This document shows, piece after piece, positions 26,516 to 35,392 of a stretch of DNA of 64,000 nucleotides. Every line of letters starts with the position of its first letter. The first letter of the stretch is position 1. The translations under genes and the position numbers were made by a program. Under the pieces are notes generated by a model, which saw nothing but the letters and a program-made list of their open reading frames with translations, was not told the origin of the DNA and did no database searches. The DNA comes from Paenibacillus taichungensis (GTDB taxonomy: Bacteria > Bacillota > Bacilli > Paenibacillales > Paenibacillaceae): assembly GCF_013359905.1 (NCBI RefSeq), contig NZ_JABMCC010000115.1, forward strand, positions 496,001 to 560,000. Direction: 5' to 3'.

Positions 26516-26561
26516 ATTCACAATACAACCTGATTGATGTAACAGAGAGGAGTATACTAGC

Positions 26562-29500
26562 ATGCCCTACGAACCGATAAGGCCAGAACGGTTAAAACAG
26601 ATGTTAAACAAACTTCGGGAAGCCATATATGAGCCGATTGCCGAATTGGAAGTGACGGCTTGGGTTACACCAGAGCCCGTACCTTACGAGGAACGGATGA
26701 CCGGCACGAAAGTGAGACTCAAGCAAGGAGAACAATGGGGGGAGTTATGGGACTGTGCCTGGTTCCGTTTTGCAGGTAATCTTCCGGCAGTCACAGGTAA
26801 CCAAACGACGGTCCTCTTGCTGGATGTCAATGGAGAGCTGTGTCTGGTTGACCATGAAGGATCACCTATCCAAGGGTTGACGACGATTAACTCCGAATTT
26901 GATTTTTCATTAGGTCTCCCTGGCAAACGAGTCGTGCAGCTCAATGAGACGTCTGTGAATGGCCAGGAAGTTGAAGTGTGGGCAGATGCAGGCAATAACG
27001 ATCTGTTCGGCAAGTATCGGGGAGGAACATTGAAAGAAGCACTCATCGCCTTCTGCAGGGGAGATATTCGGGATCTCTATTACGATACCGAGGTGCTCTT
27101 GGAGACCGCAGAGCAGCTCCATGAAGGTTCCGCCCGGAAGGAGAGAATCTATCAGACGCTCTATGATATTTCAGTACAGTTGATCGATTTCTCGAAAGAG
27201 AATGTCGAGCAAGCGAAAAAACGAGTAAATGAACAGTTAACCCTGCAGGGGGGCGATCCGATCTTAACTCTAAGCGCTGTGGGTCATGCTCATATTGATT
27301 TGGCCTGGTTATGGCCGATCCGTGAAACGATCCGTAAAGGAGCTAGAACGTTCTCAACCGTGCTTCGCATGATGGAGCGTTATCCCGATTATGTGTTCGG
27401 AGCGAGCCAACCGCAGCTGTACGATTGGATGAAGCAGCATTATCCCAAGCTCTATGACCAGATCAAGGAACGTGTACGTGAAGGCAGATGGGAACCGCAA
27501 GGCGCCATGTGGGTAGAATCGGATACCAATGTGCCTGGTGGTGAATCACTCGTACGCCAGATTTTGTATGGCAAGCGTTATTTCCAGCAGGAATTTGGTC
27601 TGGAAATGAAATCGCTCTGGATGCCTGATGTATTCGGCTACTCGGCAAGTTTGCCCCAGATATTAAAGAAATCCGGTGTGGATTACATGATGACCCAGAA
27701 GCTCTCCTGGAGTGAGTATAACCGGCATCCTCATCATTCCTTTCTGTGGGAGGGAATTGATGGTTCAGCTGTATTAACACATATGCCGCCAGAGGATACT
27801 TACAACAGTCCTGCAGCTCCGCGTTCGATCATCAAAGCCGAACAGGGGTATTTGGATAAAAATGTATCAAACCATGCGCTAATGCTCTTTGGTATAGGAG
27901 ACGGAGGCGGAGGGCCTGGCGAAGAGCATTTGGAGCGGCTGACACGGGAGAAAAACCTGCTTGGCTTGTCCCCAGTTATACAGGAACCATCTTGGAAATT
28001 TTTCGAACGACTTAATGAAGAACGTGAACGGTTCCAGACATGGCGCGGTGAGCTTTACCTGGAGAAGCATCAAGGAACACTGACTAGTCAGGCGCGAAGC
28101 AAGCGGTATAACCGGAAGATGGAGAAAGCACTGCGCGAATTGGAGTTCGCCTCAGTACTTGTGGCTTCACAGCTAGGCAGGTCTTATCCGTCCGAGTCAC
28201 TGGAAACGATATGGAAGGAAGTCCTCCTGTATCAGTTCCATGATATCCTTCCCGGCTCTTCCATCAAGCGTGTGTACGATGAGTCACTCATACGATATGA
28301 AGAACTTTTAGATCAGACAGAAAATATGATCAACGAAACCTACAGCCATATGGCAGACCAGATCTCTCCAAATATCGAATCCTCATCCAGCTCCTCCGTG
28401 GTGATATTCAATTCATTGCCTTGGGAGCGTCAGGAATGGATTCACACGAATGGAAGCTGGCGCAAGGTTCAGGTTCCATCCATGGGATACACAGTGGTAT
28501 CAGATCATGTGGACCAGGGCGCTATAGCTGAGATCGCATCATGTGCCCAGTTAGTTCCGGGAATACAAGAGTCGGAATTTCACGTTTCCGCTGAAGAACG
28601 CTGTGTGGAGAACGACACATTCATCGTGAAGTTTGATCGGAATGGAGCCATTATTTCCATCCGGGACAAGGCTGAAGCGCGTGAAGTCATTCCGCAAGGT
28701 CATCTCGGAAATGCACTTCGTGTGTATCACGATGAAGGAGATGCTTGGGATTTCAGTCATGACTATTCCGCACATACAGGTATGCCATTAACGCTTCAAG
28801 ACATTCGCGAGCTTCGTGAGGGTCCAAAAGTCGGGCTGGTCTTCAAATATAACTATGGAGAATCCACTCTGATCCAGACCGTGGTTCTGACAGAAGGCAG
28901 CAGACGGATTGATTTCGAGACTACCGTGAATTGGAGAGAGAACGGGAAAATGCTTCGAACTTCATTCCCGGTGAATATCCGTACAGATCAGGTTCACTGT
29001 GAGATCCAATTTGGCAGTTTGACCAGACCAACTCATCGGAATACCATGTGGGACTTCGCCAAGGATGAGATATGTGCTCATCAGTGGATTGATTTATCGG
29101 AGCCGGATTATGGAGTCGCATTGCTTAATGATTGTAAATATGGTCATAGAACCATCGATAATGTGCTTGGTCTGAATTTGCTGCGCAGCAGCTCGTATCC
29201 TGATCCGGAAGCGGATCGAGCGGAGCATACGTTCACCTACTCGTTATATCCGCATCAAGGCAACCATGTTCAGGCTGAGATCTATCGAAGAGGTAATGAA
29301 CTGAACATTCCGCTTCGTACAGTTTCCTTATCATCTGTATCTGCGAAGCAGAAAGGTAAGCTCCCGTACTCCAAAGCATTTCTTCAGCCGGATCATCCAC
29401 ACATCATGGTGGAATCCGTCAAAAAAGCTGAGGATGGAGACGACATCATCGTCCGTCTATATGAAACTTCGGGAACACATGCCACCACGGCATTACGTCT

Positions 29501-29645
29501 TGGATTCCATATAGCAGAAGCCTGGACGACTGATCTTATGGAAAATATCATTTCACCCGTTTCATATGAAGGAGCATCCGAGATGGCTTTATCCTTCACG
29601 CCATTTGAAATCATCACGTTACGATTGAAGTTAGGACAGTTATAG
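26562..29645 (+). CDS. GH38 alpha-mannosidase, cytoplasmic
   Basis: A 1027-residue retaining alpha-mannosidase. The zinc-site motif is GHAHIDLAWLWP, with His242, His244 and Asp246. The nucleophile is Asp356 in WMPDVFGYSASLPQ. Another family block, MWVESDTNVPGGESLVRQ, lies between them. The length and the C-terminal beta domains fit Bacillus-type GH38 enzymes, which release mannose from alpha-1,2, 1,3 or 1,6 links. No signal peptide is seen, so it works on imported oligosaccharides. The gene is 46 bases after the unclassified hydrolase and 44 bases before the permease genes of the third transporter. The ATG follows GAGAGGAG. Confidence 0.95.
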   Translation: MPYEPIRPERLKQMLNKLREAIYEPIAELEVTAWVTPEPVPYEERMTGTKVRLKQGEQWGELWDCAWFRFAGNLPAVTGNQTTVLLLDVNGELCLVDHEGSPIQGLTTINSEFDFSLGLPGKRVVQLNETSVNGQEVEVWADAGNNDLFGKYRGGTLKEALIAFCRGDIRDLYYDTEVLLETAEQLHEGSARKERIYQTLYDISVQLIDFSKENVEQAKKRVNEQLTLQGGDPILTLSAVGHAHIDLAWLWPIRETIRKGARTFSTVLRMMERYPDYVFGASQPQLYDWMKQHYPKLYDQIKERVREGRWEPQGAMWVESDTNVPGGESLVRQILYGKRYFQQEFGLEMKSLWMPDVFGYSASLPQILKKSGVDYMMTQKLSWSEYNRHPHHSFLWEGIDGSAVLTHMPPEDTYNSPAAPRSIIKAEQGYLDKNVSNHALMLFGIGDGGGGPGEEHLERLTREKNLLGLSPVIQEPSWKFFERLNEERERFQTWRGELYLEKHQGTLTSQARSKRYNRKMEKALRELEFASVLVASQLGRSYPSESLETIWKEVLLYQFHDILPGSSIKRVYDESLIRYEELLDQTENMINETYSHMADQISPNIESSSSSSVVIFNSLPWERQEWIHTNGSWRKVQVPSMGYTVVSDHVDQGAIAEIASCAQLVPGIQESEFHVSAEERCVENDTFIVKFDRNGAIISIRDKAEAREVIPQGHLGNALRVYHDEGDAWDFSHDYSAHTGMPLTLQDIRELREGPKVGLVFKYNYGESTLIQTVVLTEGSRRIDFETTVNWRENGKMLRTSFPVNIRTDQVHCEIQFGSLTRPTHRNTMWDFAKDEICAHQWIDLSEPDYGVALLNDCKYGHRTIDNVLGLNLLRSSSYPDPEADRAEHTFTYSLYPHQGNHVQAEIYRRGNELNIPLRTVSLSSVSAKQKGKLPYSKAFLQPDHPHIMVESVKKAEDGDDIIVRLYETSGTHATTALRLGFHIAEAWTTDLMENIISPVSYEGASEMALSFTPFEIITLRLKLGQL

Positions 29646-29689
29646 CTGGGATGGTTGACCGTCCATCATGAGAAAGGAGAGGTTGGAAT

Positions 29690-30616
29690 GTGATCAAGAC
29701 ACGAGTGAGCAACAATCGATTGATGAAACGAATCTGGCAGCATAAACTCTTTTATTTGTTTATGCTGCCCGGAATCGTCTGGTTTTTCCTGTTCTCCTAT
29801 GTACCGTTATATGGAATTCAGGTTGCTTTTAGGGATTACAATTTCGTTGGCGGATTCACCGGAAGTCCATGGGCAGGCCTTAAGTACTTTCAACAGTTCT
29901 TCAATTACTATCAATCCGGTGACATCATCCGTAACACGATCATCATCAGTCTCATGAAACTGCTAATTGGCTTTCCGATGCCAATCATTCTTGCACTCCT
30001 CTTAAATGAAGTCAGAATGATTAAATTCAAAAAGACGGTTCAGACCCTTTCCTACTTACCTTATTTCGTATCCTGGATCGTTGTGGTTACGCTGATGCAA
30101 CGACTCCTAACGCCATATGGGGGACCAGTCAATGACTTATTAGGTTCATTTGGAGCCGAGTCGATCCAGTTCCTAAACAATCCAACATGGTTCTATCAGA
30201 TGATCGTCGGTTCAGACATTTGGAAGAATATCGGTTGGAATTCCATCATCTTTATGGCCGCGATTGCGGGTATTGATCAGCAGCTTTACGAAGCTGCCAA
30301 AATGGATGGTGCGGGACGCTTCAGACAGATGTGGCATGTATCGCTTCCAGGTATCCGCAATGTAGCTATCATATTATTCATACTCGCTGTGGGCAGTCTG
30401 ATGAGCGCAGGTTATGAACAACTGCTTCTCCTGAATGGACCGGCAACCGCAAGTCTTGGCAGTGTACTGGACGTGCATGCCATTAACTCCGGGATTCGAG
30501 AAGGACGTCTCAGTTACGCTGCAGCTGTAGGACTATTCCAAAGTGTTATCGCACTCATTCTGGTTGTAACCGTTAATCGCATCGCCCGCAAAGTCAGTGA
30601 TGTATCCCTGTTCTAA
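29690..30616 (+). CDS. carbohydrate ABC transporter permease, LplB type (third system)
   Basis: A 308-residue permease with six membrane segments, FYLFMLPGIVWFFLFSYVPL near the start and EAA loop EAAKMDGAGRFRQMWHVSLPG. It starts with GTG at 29690, 8 bases after AGGAGAGG; the nearby ATG at 29688 is followed at once by a stop. Unlike the second system, the permeases here come before the binding protein. It pairs with the YtcP-type subunit 12 bases downstream to import a glycan fragment for the GH38 and neighbouring enzymes. Confidence 0.92.
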   Translation: MIKTRVSNNRLMKRIWQHKLFYLFMLPGIVWFFLFSYVPLYGIQVAFRDYNFVGGFTGSPWAGLKYFQQFFNYYQSGDIIRNTIIISLMKLLIGFPMPIILALLLNEVRMIKFKKTVQTLSYLPYFVSWIVVVTLMQRLLTPYGGPVNDLLGSFGAESIQFLNNPTWFYQMIVGSDIWKNIGWNSIIFMAAIAGIDQQLYEAAKMDGAGRFRQMWHVSLPGIRNVAIILFILAVGSLMSAGYEQLLLLNGPATASLGSVLDVHAINSGIREGRLSYAAAVGLFQSVIALILVVTVNRIARKVSDVSLF

Positions 30617-30628
30617 GGAGGTGACCTT

Positions 30629-31525
30629 ATGGAACGAAAATGGTCCTTATTCTCGGTACTTAATTATATTTTTCTTGCTTTGGTTGGATTCTCGATGATT
30701 TACCCGTTTATATATATCTTGGCTTATTCACTGAACGACGGTAAGGATTCGATGCAAGGCGCGATTTATTTTCTTCCTCGCCAATTTACGTTGGATAACT
30801 ATGCTCAGGTATTCGATAACGCACGGATCTGGAAGGCATATCAAATTACGATTATGCGCACCGTGCTGGGTACTTTTCTCCACGTTGTATTGTGTACACT
30901 CATGGCCTATGCACTTTCCAAAAAAACATTGCCAGGTCGCTCCTTTTTCACCTTTTACATCTTTTTACCTACGATTTTCAGCGCAGGATTCATCCCTTTC
31001 TTCATTACGCTCCAAAAACTGCATCTGATTAATAGTTTCTGGGTATACGTTTTGCCCTTGTTGTTCAACTTCATGCACATCATCATTATTCGGACATTTC
31101 TGCAAGGCATACCGGAGGAACTGGAGGAATCGGCCCGAATTGATGGGTATGGTGATTTTCAAATCTTCGTACGTATCATTCTGCCTCTTTCCGGGCCGGT
31201 ACTTGCAACGATCTCGCTGTTCATTGGGGTAGCCCACTGGAATGACTGGTTCTCTGGCGCCTACTACGTATCTAACAAAGATTTGATACCGGTGCAGACC
31301 CTACTGCAAGAAATGCTGACAGAAGCAGAGGCATTATCCAATTCGATGCAGCGTGCAGCACAACAGGGTGGTCAGACGGTTGGTGGAGTCGGTGGAGCAG
31401 GAGCAACACCTGAATCACTTCGAATGGCATTGCTTGTCATTACGGTTTTCCCGATCTTATGTATATATCCGTTTCTACAACGATATTTCGTGAAGGGGGT
31501 TATGATTGGTTCGGTTAAAGGGTAG
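30629..31525 (+). CDS. carbohydrate ABC transporter permease, YtcP type (third system)
   Basis: A 298-residue permease with six membrane segments, EAA loop EESARIDGYGDFQIFVRIILP and the usual C-terminus GVMIGSVKG. A Gly-rich stretch (QQGGQTVGGVGGAGATPESL, about 245-265) in the periplasmic-side loop is longer than in the YtcP-type protein at 18216. The ATG follows a strong AAGGAGGTGACC. The spacing in this operon suggests one transcript. Confidence 0.92.
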   Translation: MERKWSLFSVLNYIFLALVGFSMIYPFIYILAYSLNDGKDSMQGAIYFLPRQFTLDNYAQVFDNARIWKAYQITIMRTVLGTFLHVVLCTLMAYALSKKTLPGRSFFTFYIFLPTIFSAGFIPFFITLQKLHLINSFWVYVLPLLFNFMHIIIIRTFLQGIPEELEESARIDGYGDFQIFVRIILPLSGPVLATISLFIGVAHWNDWFSGAYYVSNKDLIPVQTLLQEMLTEAEALSNSMQRAAQQGGQTVGGVGGAGATPESLRMALLVITVFPILCIYPFLQRYFVKGVMIGSVKG

Positions 31526-31587
31526 ATCATCCTGACCTGAATTTGCTAGAGCTTTACCGAGATCATTTATTCAAGGAGGCGATTGGT

Positions 31588-33240
31588 TTGAACAGGATTT
31601 GGTCGAAAGGCGTATCCATCTTGCTCGTGTCCATCATGGTTGGAGGTTTGCTGAGCGGTTGCACGAATTCATCAGGGAACGGGGAAGGCGCAGAAGGCGA
31701 GAACGGAAATAAACTCAAAATCTTGCACAATTGGAATGGCTCAGGCGGATCGGATAATGGGATAACCCCTGTCGAGGAAGTCATCAAAGAGAAAACTGGC
31801 GTCACATTAGAGTGGGAATATACGAAAGGCAGCGAGACGGAGAAAGTAAACCAGATTTTTGCCACACAGGATTTGCCGGATATCTACACCGGACCTGCAT
31901 GGGGCGGCGAGCTGGACGGGATCATAAAGGCTGCCAAAGAAGGACAGCTGGTAGATATATCCGATAAATTGGGGGATTACCCAAACCTGGCGAAATCCAT
32001 TGCGAAAGAGAATGTGCCGCCAGCATTGTATGAAAAAGCGATAGATGCGTATGACGGCAAGAAATATTTACTTTTACAAAATCAGCCCGCAACGAACGAA
32101 GACGGCATGGATTGGCTGTATGGCTTCTATGTTCGCAAAGACATCGCTGAGAAAGTCGGCGTGGATCCTCAGTCTGTCGTGACGAAGGAAGACTTCTATA
32201 ACTTCCTCCAAAAAATCAAAGATGCCAACCTGAAGGAGAGCGGTCAGCCCGTGTTTCCACTGGGAGGCTTTAGTAACGGATGGTCCGTAGGCATCGGAAA
32301 CACGATGTTCTATTCGGGAGCAGGTTATGTAGACAAAGGTGACGGAACGGTAGAACATAACTTTTTCACCAAAGGATACGAAGAATACACGCTGTTCTAT
32401 CGTAAACTGGTTGAGGAAGGACTTATGGACCCCGAAGCCTTTACTCAGACGGATCCTATTGCCAAAGAAAAAATTAATCAAGGACGCATTGCTATCCTTG
32501 CCGCACATTATCCGGCCATTTTGGACGCCTCCAAAGAATATGTTACTTCACATCCTGGAAGCGATTACATCCCAATCGGACCATTGGAGCGGGCAGATGT
32601 TGATCCGAGCAGGCCTGTTGATCTTGGCATTCAAGGCAACAACGTAACGGCTATCACCAGTAGCTGCAAGGGCGCGTGTGTAGATGCAGCGCTCAAGTTT
32701 CTCGATTACATGGCTTCTGACGAAGGCTTCATGCTGGCCCGGTACGGAGTTCAAGGGGTTCATTGGGATATGAAGGATGGTAAACCTTTACCGAATAAAG
32801 AATGGTTCGATAAGTTTACAGCAGATCAATCCGGTAAAGTTCGCAAAAACGAGGGCATTTCCATTGGGCTGGAATCGATCACGGGGCTTGACCGGATCAA
32901 TTCGGCAGCAGGTGGCGACATCTGGGCAGACCAGGAAAGACTCGATGCCATGGAAAATGCCCGGAAAATCCTGCGTCCAAACGGCATTCAGGTAATTACA
33001 GCCTACAACCCGGGCGATGTGATCACCAAATCACCAGAATGGGAAATGTTGAAGCCTTCCATGGACCGGATGGGAGATGCCTGGAAGGAGGCCATTTTCG
33101 CAAAATCGGATGAAGCGGCCCTTAGCATTATCAACGACCTCAGGGAACAGCTTCGGAAGACCGGTTACGACCAAGCGATGCAGTTCACCAATGAGAATCT
33201 GAAAGGGAAAGATATCGTAACTGTTCAAATGCCGAACTGA
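31588..33240 (+). CDS. carbohydrate ABC transporter, LplA-type binding lipoprotein (third system)
   Basis: A 550-residue binding protein with lipoprotein signal MNRIWSKGVSILLVSIMVGG and lipobox LSGC (Cys25). Family features are QIFATQDLPDIYTGPAWGGELDG and WLYGFYVRKDIAEKVG. The start is taken as TTG 31588, which stands 9 bases after AAGGAGG. The longer frame from 31543 would place 15 extra residues before the signal and has no ribosome site. It completes the third transporter. Like the others it has no ATPase gene beside it. Confidence 0.9.
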   Translation: MNRIWSKGVSILLVSIMVGGLLSGCTNSSGNGEGAEGENGNKLKILHNWNGSGGSDNGITPVEEVIKEKTGVTLEWEYTKGSETEKVNQIFATQDLPDIYTGPAWGGELDGIIKAAKEGQLVDISDKLGDYPNLAKSIAKENVPPALYEKAIDAYDGKKYLLLQNQPATNEDGMDWLYGFYVRKDIAEKVGVDPQSVVTKEDFYNFLQKIKDANLKESGQPVFPLGGFSNGWSVGIGNTMFYSGAGYVDKGDGTVEHNFFTKGYEEYTLFYRKLVEEGLMDPEAFTQTDPIAKEKINQGRIAILAAHYPAILDASKEYVTSHPGSDYIPIGPLERADVDPSRPVDLGIQGNNVTAITSSCKGACVDAALKFLDYMASDEGFMLARYGVQGVHWDMKDGKPLPNKEWFDKFTADQSGKVRKNEGISIGLESITGLDRINSAAGGDIWADQERLDAMENARKILRPNGIQVITAYNPGDVITKSPEWEMLKPSMDRMGDAWKEAIFAKSDEAALSIINDLREQLRKTGYDQAMQFTNENLKGKDIVTVQMPN

Positions 33241-33280
33241 TGCTGAAGGGTTAAATTACCGATTATTACGGAAATCAAAT

Positions 33281-33320
33281 AGGCTTTGCAGCGCCTTGGT
33301 TAACAAGGCGAGCGAAGCCT
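33281..33320 (+). other. intercistronic stem-loop after the third binding-protein gene
   Basis: A two-part stem: CGCCTTG (33292-33298) with CAAGGCG (33304-33310), extended by AGGCTTTGC (33281-33289) with GCGAAGCCT (33312-33320). It is followed by TTTCCCTTTT. It may be a partial terminator that lowers expression of the two enzyme genes downstream, or an mRNA-stabilising stem for the binding protein. Confidence 0.6.
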
Positions 33321-33382
33321 TTCCCTTTTGGATCAAGAAGCACAGTTTTCGTTGGAAAAATGAATTGAAGGAGATGTAATAA

Positions 33383-35392
33383 ATGACGACGTTTAGACCA
33401 CCTTCCGTACCTTTGATCACGGTAGACCCTTATTTTAGCGTATGGTCTGCTGCTGACCATCTCTATGATGATCACACCAGGCACTGGACGAACAAAACTC
33501 AAGGTATGGTTGGCATGATTATCATTGACGGCAAAATCAGAAGGTTTATGGGGAAAGTAGGCGTTCGCGAAGCTTCAACCGTTGAGGAGCCTGACGTGCT
33601 CAATCAGACGAATCTAACCGTTGAACCGGTGACTACCCGTTACACCTTTGAAGGAGAAGGCATCGCACTTGAGGTTCATTTTACCACACCCCTATTGCTC
33701 GATGATCTTGAACTGTTATCCAGACCTGTGACGTATGTTACGTTCCATGTTCGAGCGATAGATGGTCAAGGCCATCAAGTGAAAATCTATTTTGATGTGA
33801 CAGGTGAATGGTGTGTACATACTCCTGATCAGCAAGTCACCTGGGAGTCTCATGTAATTAATGAACAGTTACACGCCATGTCTATAGGAACGGTGGAACA
33901 ACCTATATTAAAACGTGCCGGAGATGATACGAGAATAGACTGGGGTTATATGTATCTGGTGGTTCAGCGATCTCATCAATCTCAATCGGTCATCCATGCG
34001 GTATCCAAGCGTGAGGAGTATGCCCGGTCAGGTCTTTTTAAGACAGGAGATGATTCTATCCAGCCAAAGTCCATATCTGGCGATATGGCTATTATGGCAA
34101 CTGAAATGGATTTGGGTCTTATCCATGAAGAGCCAGCATCCCGCTACCTGATGCTCGCCTATGATGATATTCATGCGATTGAATATTTTCACAAACCGCT
34201 GAATGCGTATTGGAAGAAAAATGGTATGACATTTGAGGAGATGCTGGTAAAAGCAGCGGATCAATATGAAGAGGTAGTACAACGATGCGACCGCTTTAAT
34301 CGGGAACTCTTAACGGAGAGTCAGGCTACAGGTGGGAACCAATATAGAGACATTCTGGCATTGACCTATCGGCAAGCGATTGCTGCACATAAACTGGTTG
34401 CTGATGAAGCAGGAGAAGTATTATTTTTCTCCAAAGAGAATTTTAGTAACGGCTGTATCGCGACGGTGGATGTGAGCTACCCCTCGATTCCGTTGTTTCT
34501 GAGGTATAACATCGAATTGGTCAAAGGTATGATGCGTCCAATCTATAAGTATGCCGAAAGTACGGATTGGACGTTTGATTTTGCTCCACATGACGTGGGG
34601 ACATACCCTCAAGCTAACGGCCAGGTTTACGGAGAGAACAAACTTGAATACCAGATGCCTATCGAGGAATGTGGCAATATGCTCCTGATGGCAGCAACGG
34701 TAGGCAAATATGAGAAGAACGCGGAATTTGCACGTGAGCACTGGGGACTTCTCACAACTTGGGCTTCATATTTGCTGCAACATGGACTGGATCCTGACAA
34801 TCAACTGTGCACGGACGACTTTGCCGGACATCTGGCGCACAATGCGAACTTATCGATTAAAGCGATATTGGGCATTGCCGCCTATGCGTATATGTGTGAT
34901 GAACTTGGTTTGCCGGATGGTGCCATTTATCGTGAAGCGGCTGCAAAAATGGCAAAGGAGTGGTCCTCCATGGCGACAGCAGGTGATCACTACAAGCTGA
35001 CTTTTGACAGCTCGGATGAGTCATGGAGCATGAAATACAATCTGGTGTGGGATCGTTTGTTGGACCTCAACCTTTTCCCAAAAGAAGTGGCTGCTAAAGA
35101 GTTGGCGTATTATCAGCTAAAACAGAATCGATATGGCCTACCGCTGGATAGCCGTGAGACATACACCAAGTCCGATTGGCTCGTATGGTGTGCCTCCATG
35201 AGCGAAACGCAGCTTCAGTTCGAACAGATGATTTCACCTCTGTGGGACTTTATGAATGAAACATCGAGCCGTGTACCAGTTACAGATTGGTATGACACCA
35301 TCACCGGAAAGCAGTTAAATTTTCAAAATCGGTCGGTTGTCGGTGGATTTTTCATTCCTTTGCTGAGAAAGACATCTGTATCAAAATCATGA
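33383..35392 (+). CDS. glutaminase-A-like protein (DUF4964/5127/4965/1793 type)
   Basis: A 669-residue protein without signal peptide. The opening PPSVPLITVDPYFSVWSAADHLYDD and the stretch HWTNKTQGMVGMIIIDGK are hallmarks of the GtaA-like family, named after fungal glutaminase A. The C-terminal half (about 310-620: TYRQAIAAHKLVADEAGE, FDFAPHDVGTYPQANGQ, LCTDDFAGHLAHNANLSIKAI) is an (alpha/alpha)6-barrel of the kind also found in glycosidases. Bacterial members are often in glycan-degradation loci, so a glycosidase role is at least as likely here as glutaminase activity. Its stop overlaps the start of the next gene by an ATGA. The ATG follows GAAGGAGATG. Confidence 0.82.
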   Translation: MTTFRPPSVPLITVDPYFSVWSAADHLYDDHTRHWTNKTQGMVGMIIIDGKIRRFMGKVGVREASTVEEPDVLNQTNLTVEPVTTRYTFEGEGIALEVHFTTPLLLDDLELLSRPVTYVTFHVRAIDGQGHQVKIYFDVTGEWCVHTPDQQVTWESHVINEQLHAMSIGTVEQPILKRAGDDTRIDWGYMYLVVQRSHQSQSVIHAVSKREEYARSGLFKTGDDSIQPKSISGDMAIMATEMDLGLIHEEPASRYLMLAYDDIHAIEYFHKPLNAYWKKNGMTFEEMLVKAADQYEEVVQRCDRFNRELLTESQATGGNQYRDILALTYRQAIAAHKLVADEAGEVLFFSKENFSNGCIATVDVSYPSIPLFLRYNIELVKGMMRPIYKYAESTDWTFDFAPHDVGTYPQANGQVYGENKLEYQMPIEECGNMLLMAATVGKYEKNAEFAREHWGLLTTWASYLLQHGLDPDNQLCTDDFAGHLAHNANLSIKAILGIAAYAYMCDELGLPDGAIYREAAAKMAKEWSSMATAGDHYKLTFDSSDESWSMKYNLVWDRLLDLNLFPKEVAAKELAYYQLKQNRYGLPLDSRETYTKSDWLVWCASMSETQLQFEQMISPLWDFMNETSSRVPVTDWYDTITGKQLNFQNRSVVGGFFIPLLRKTSVSKS

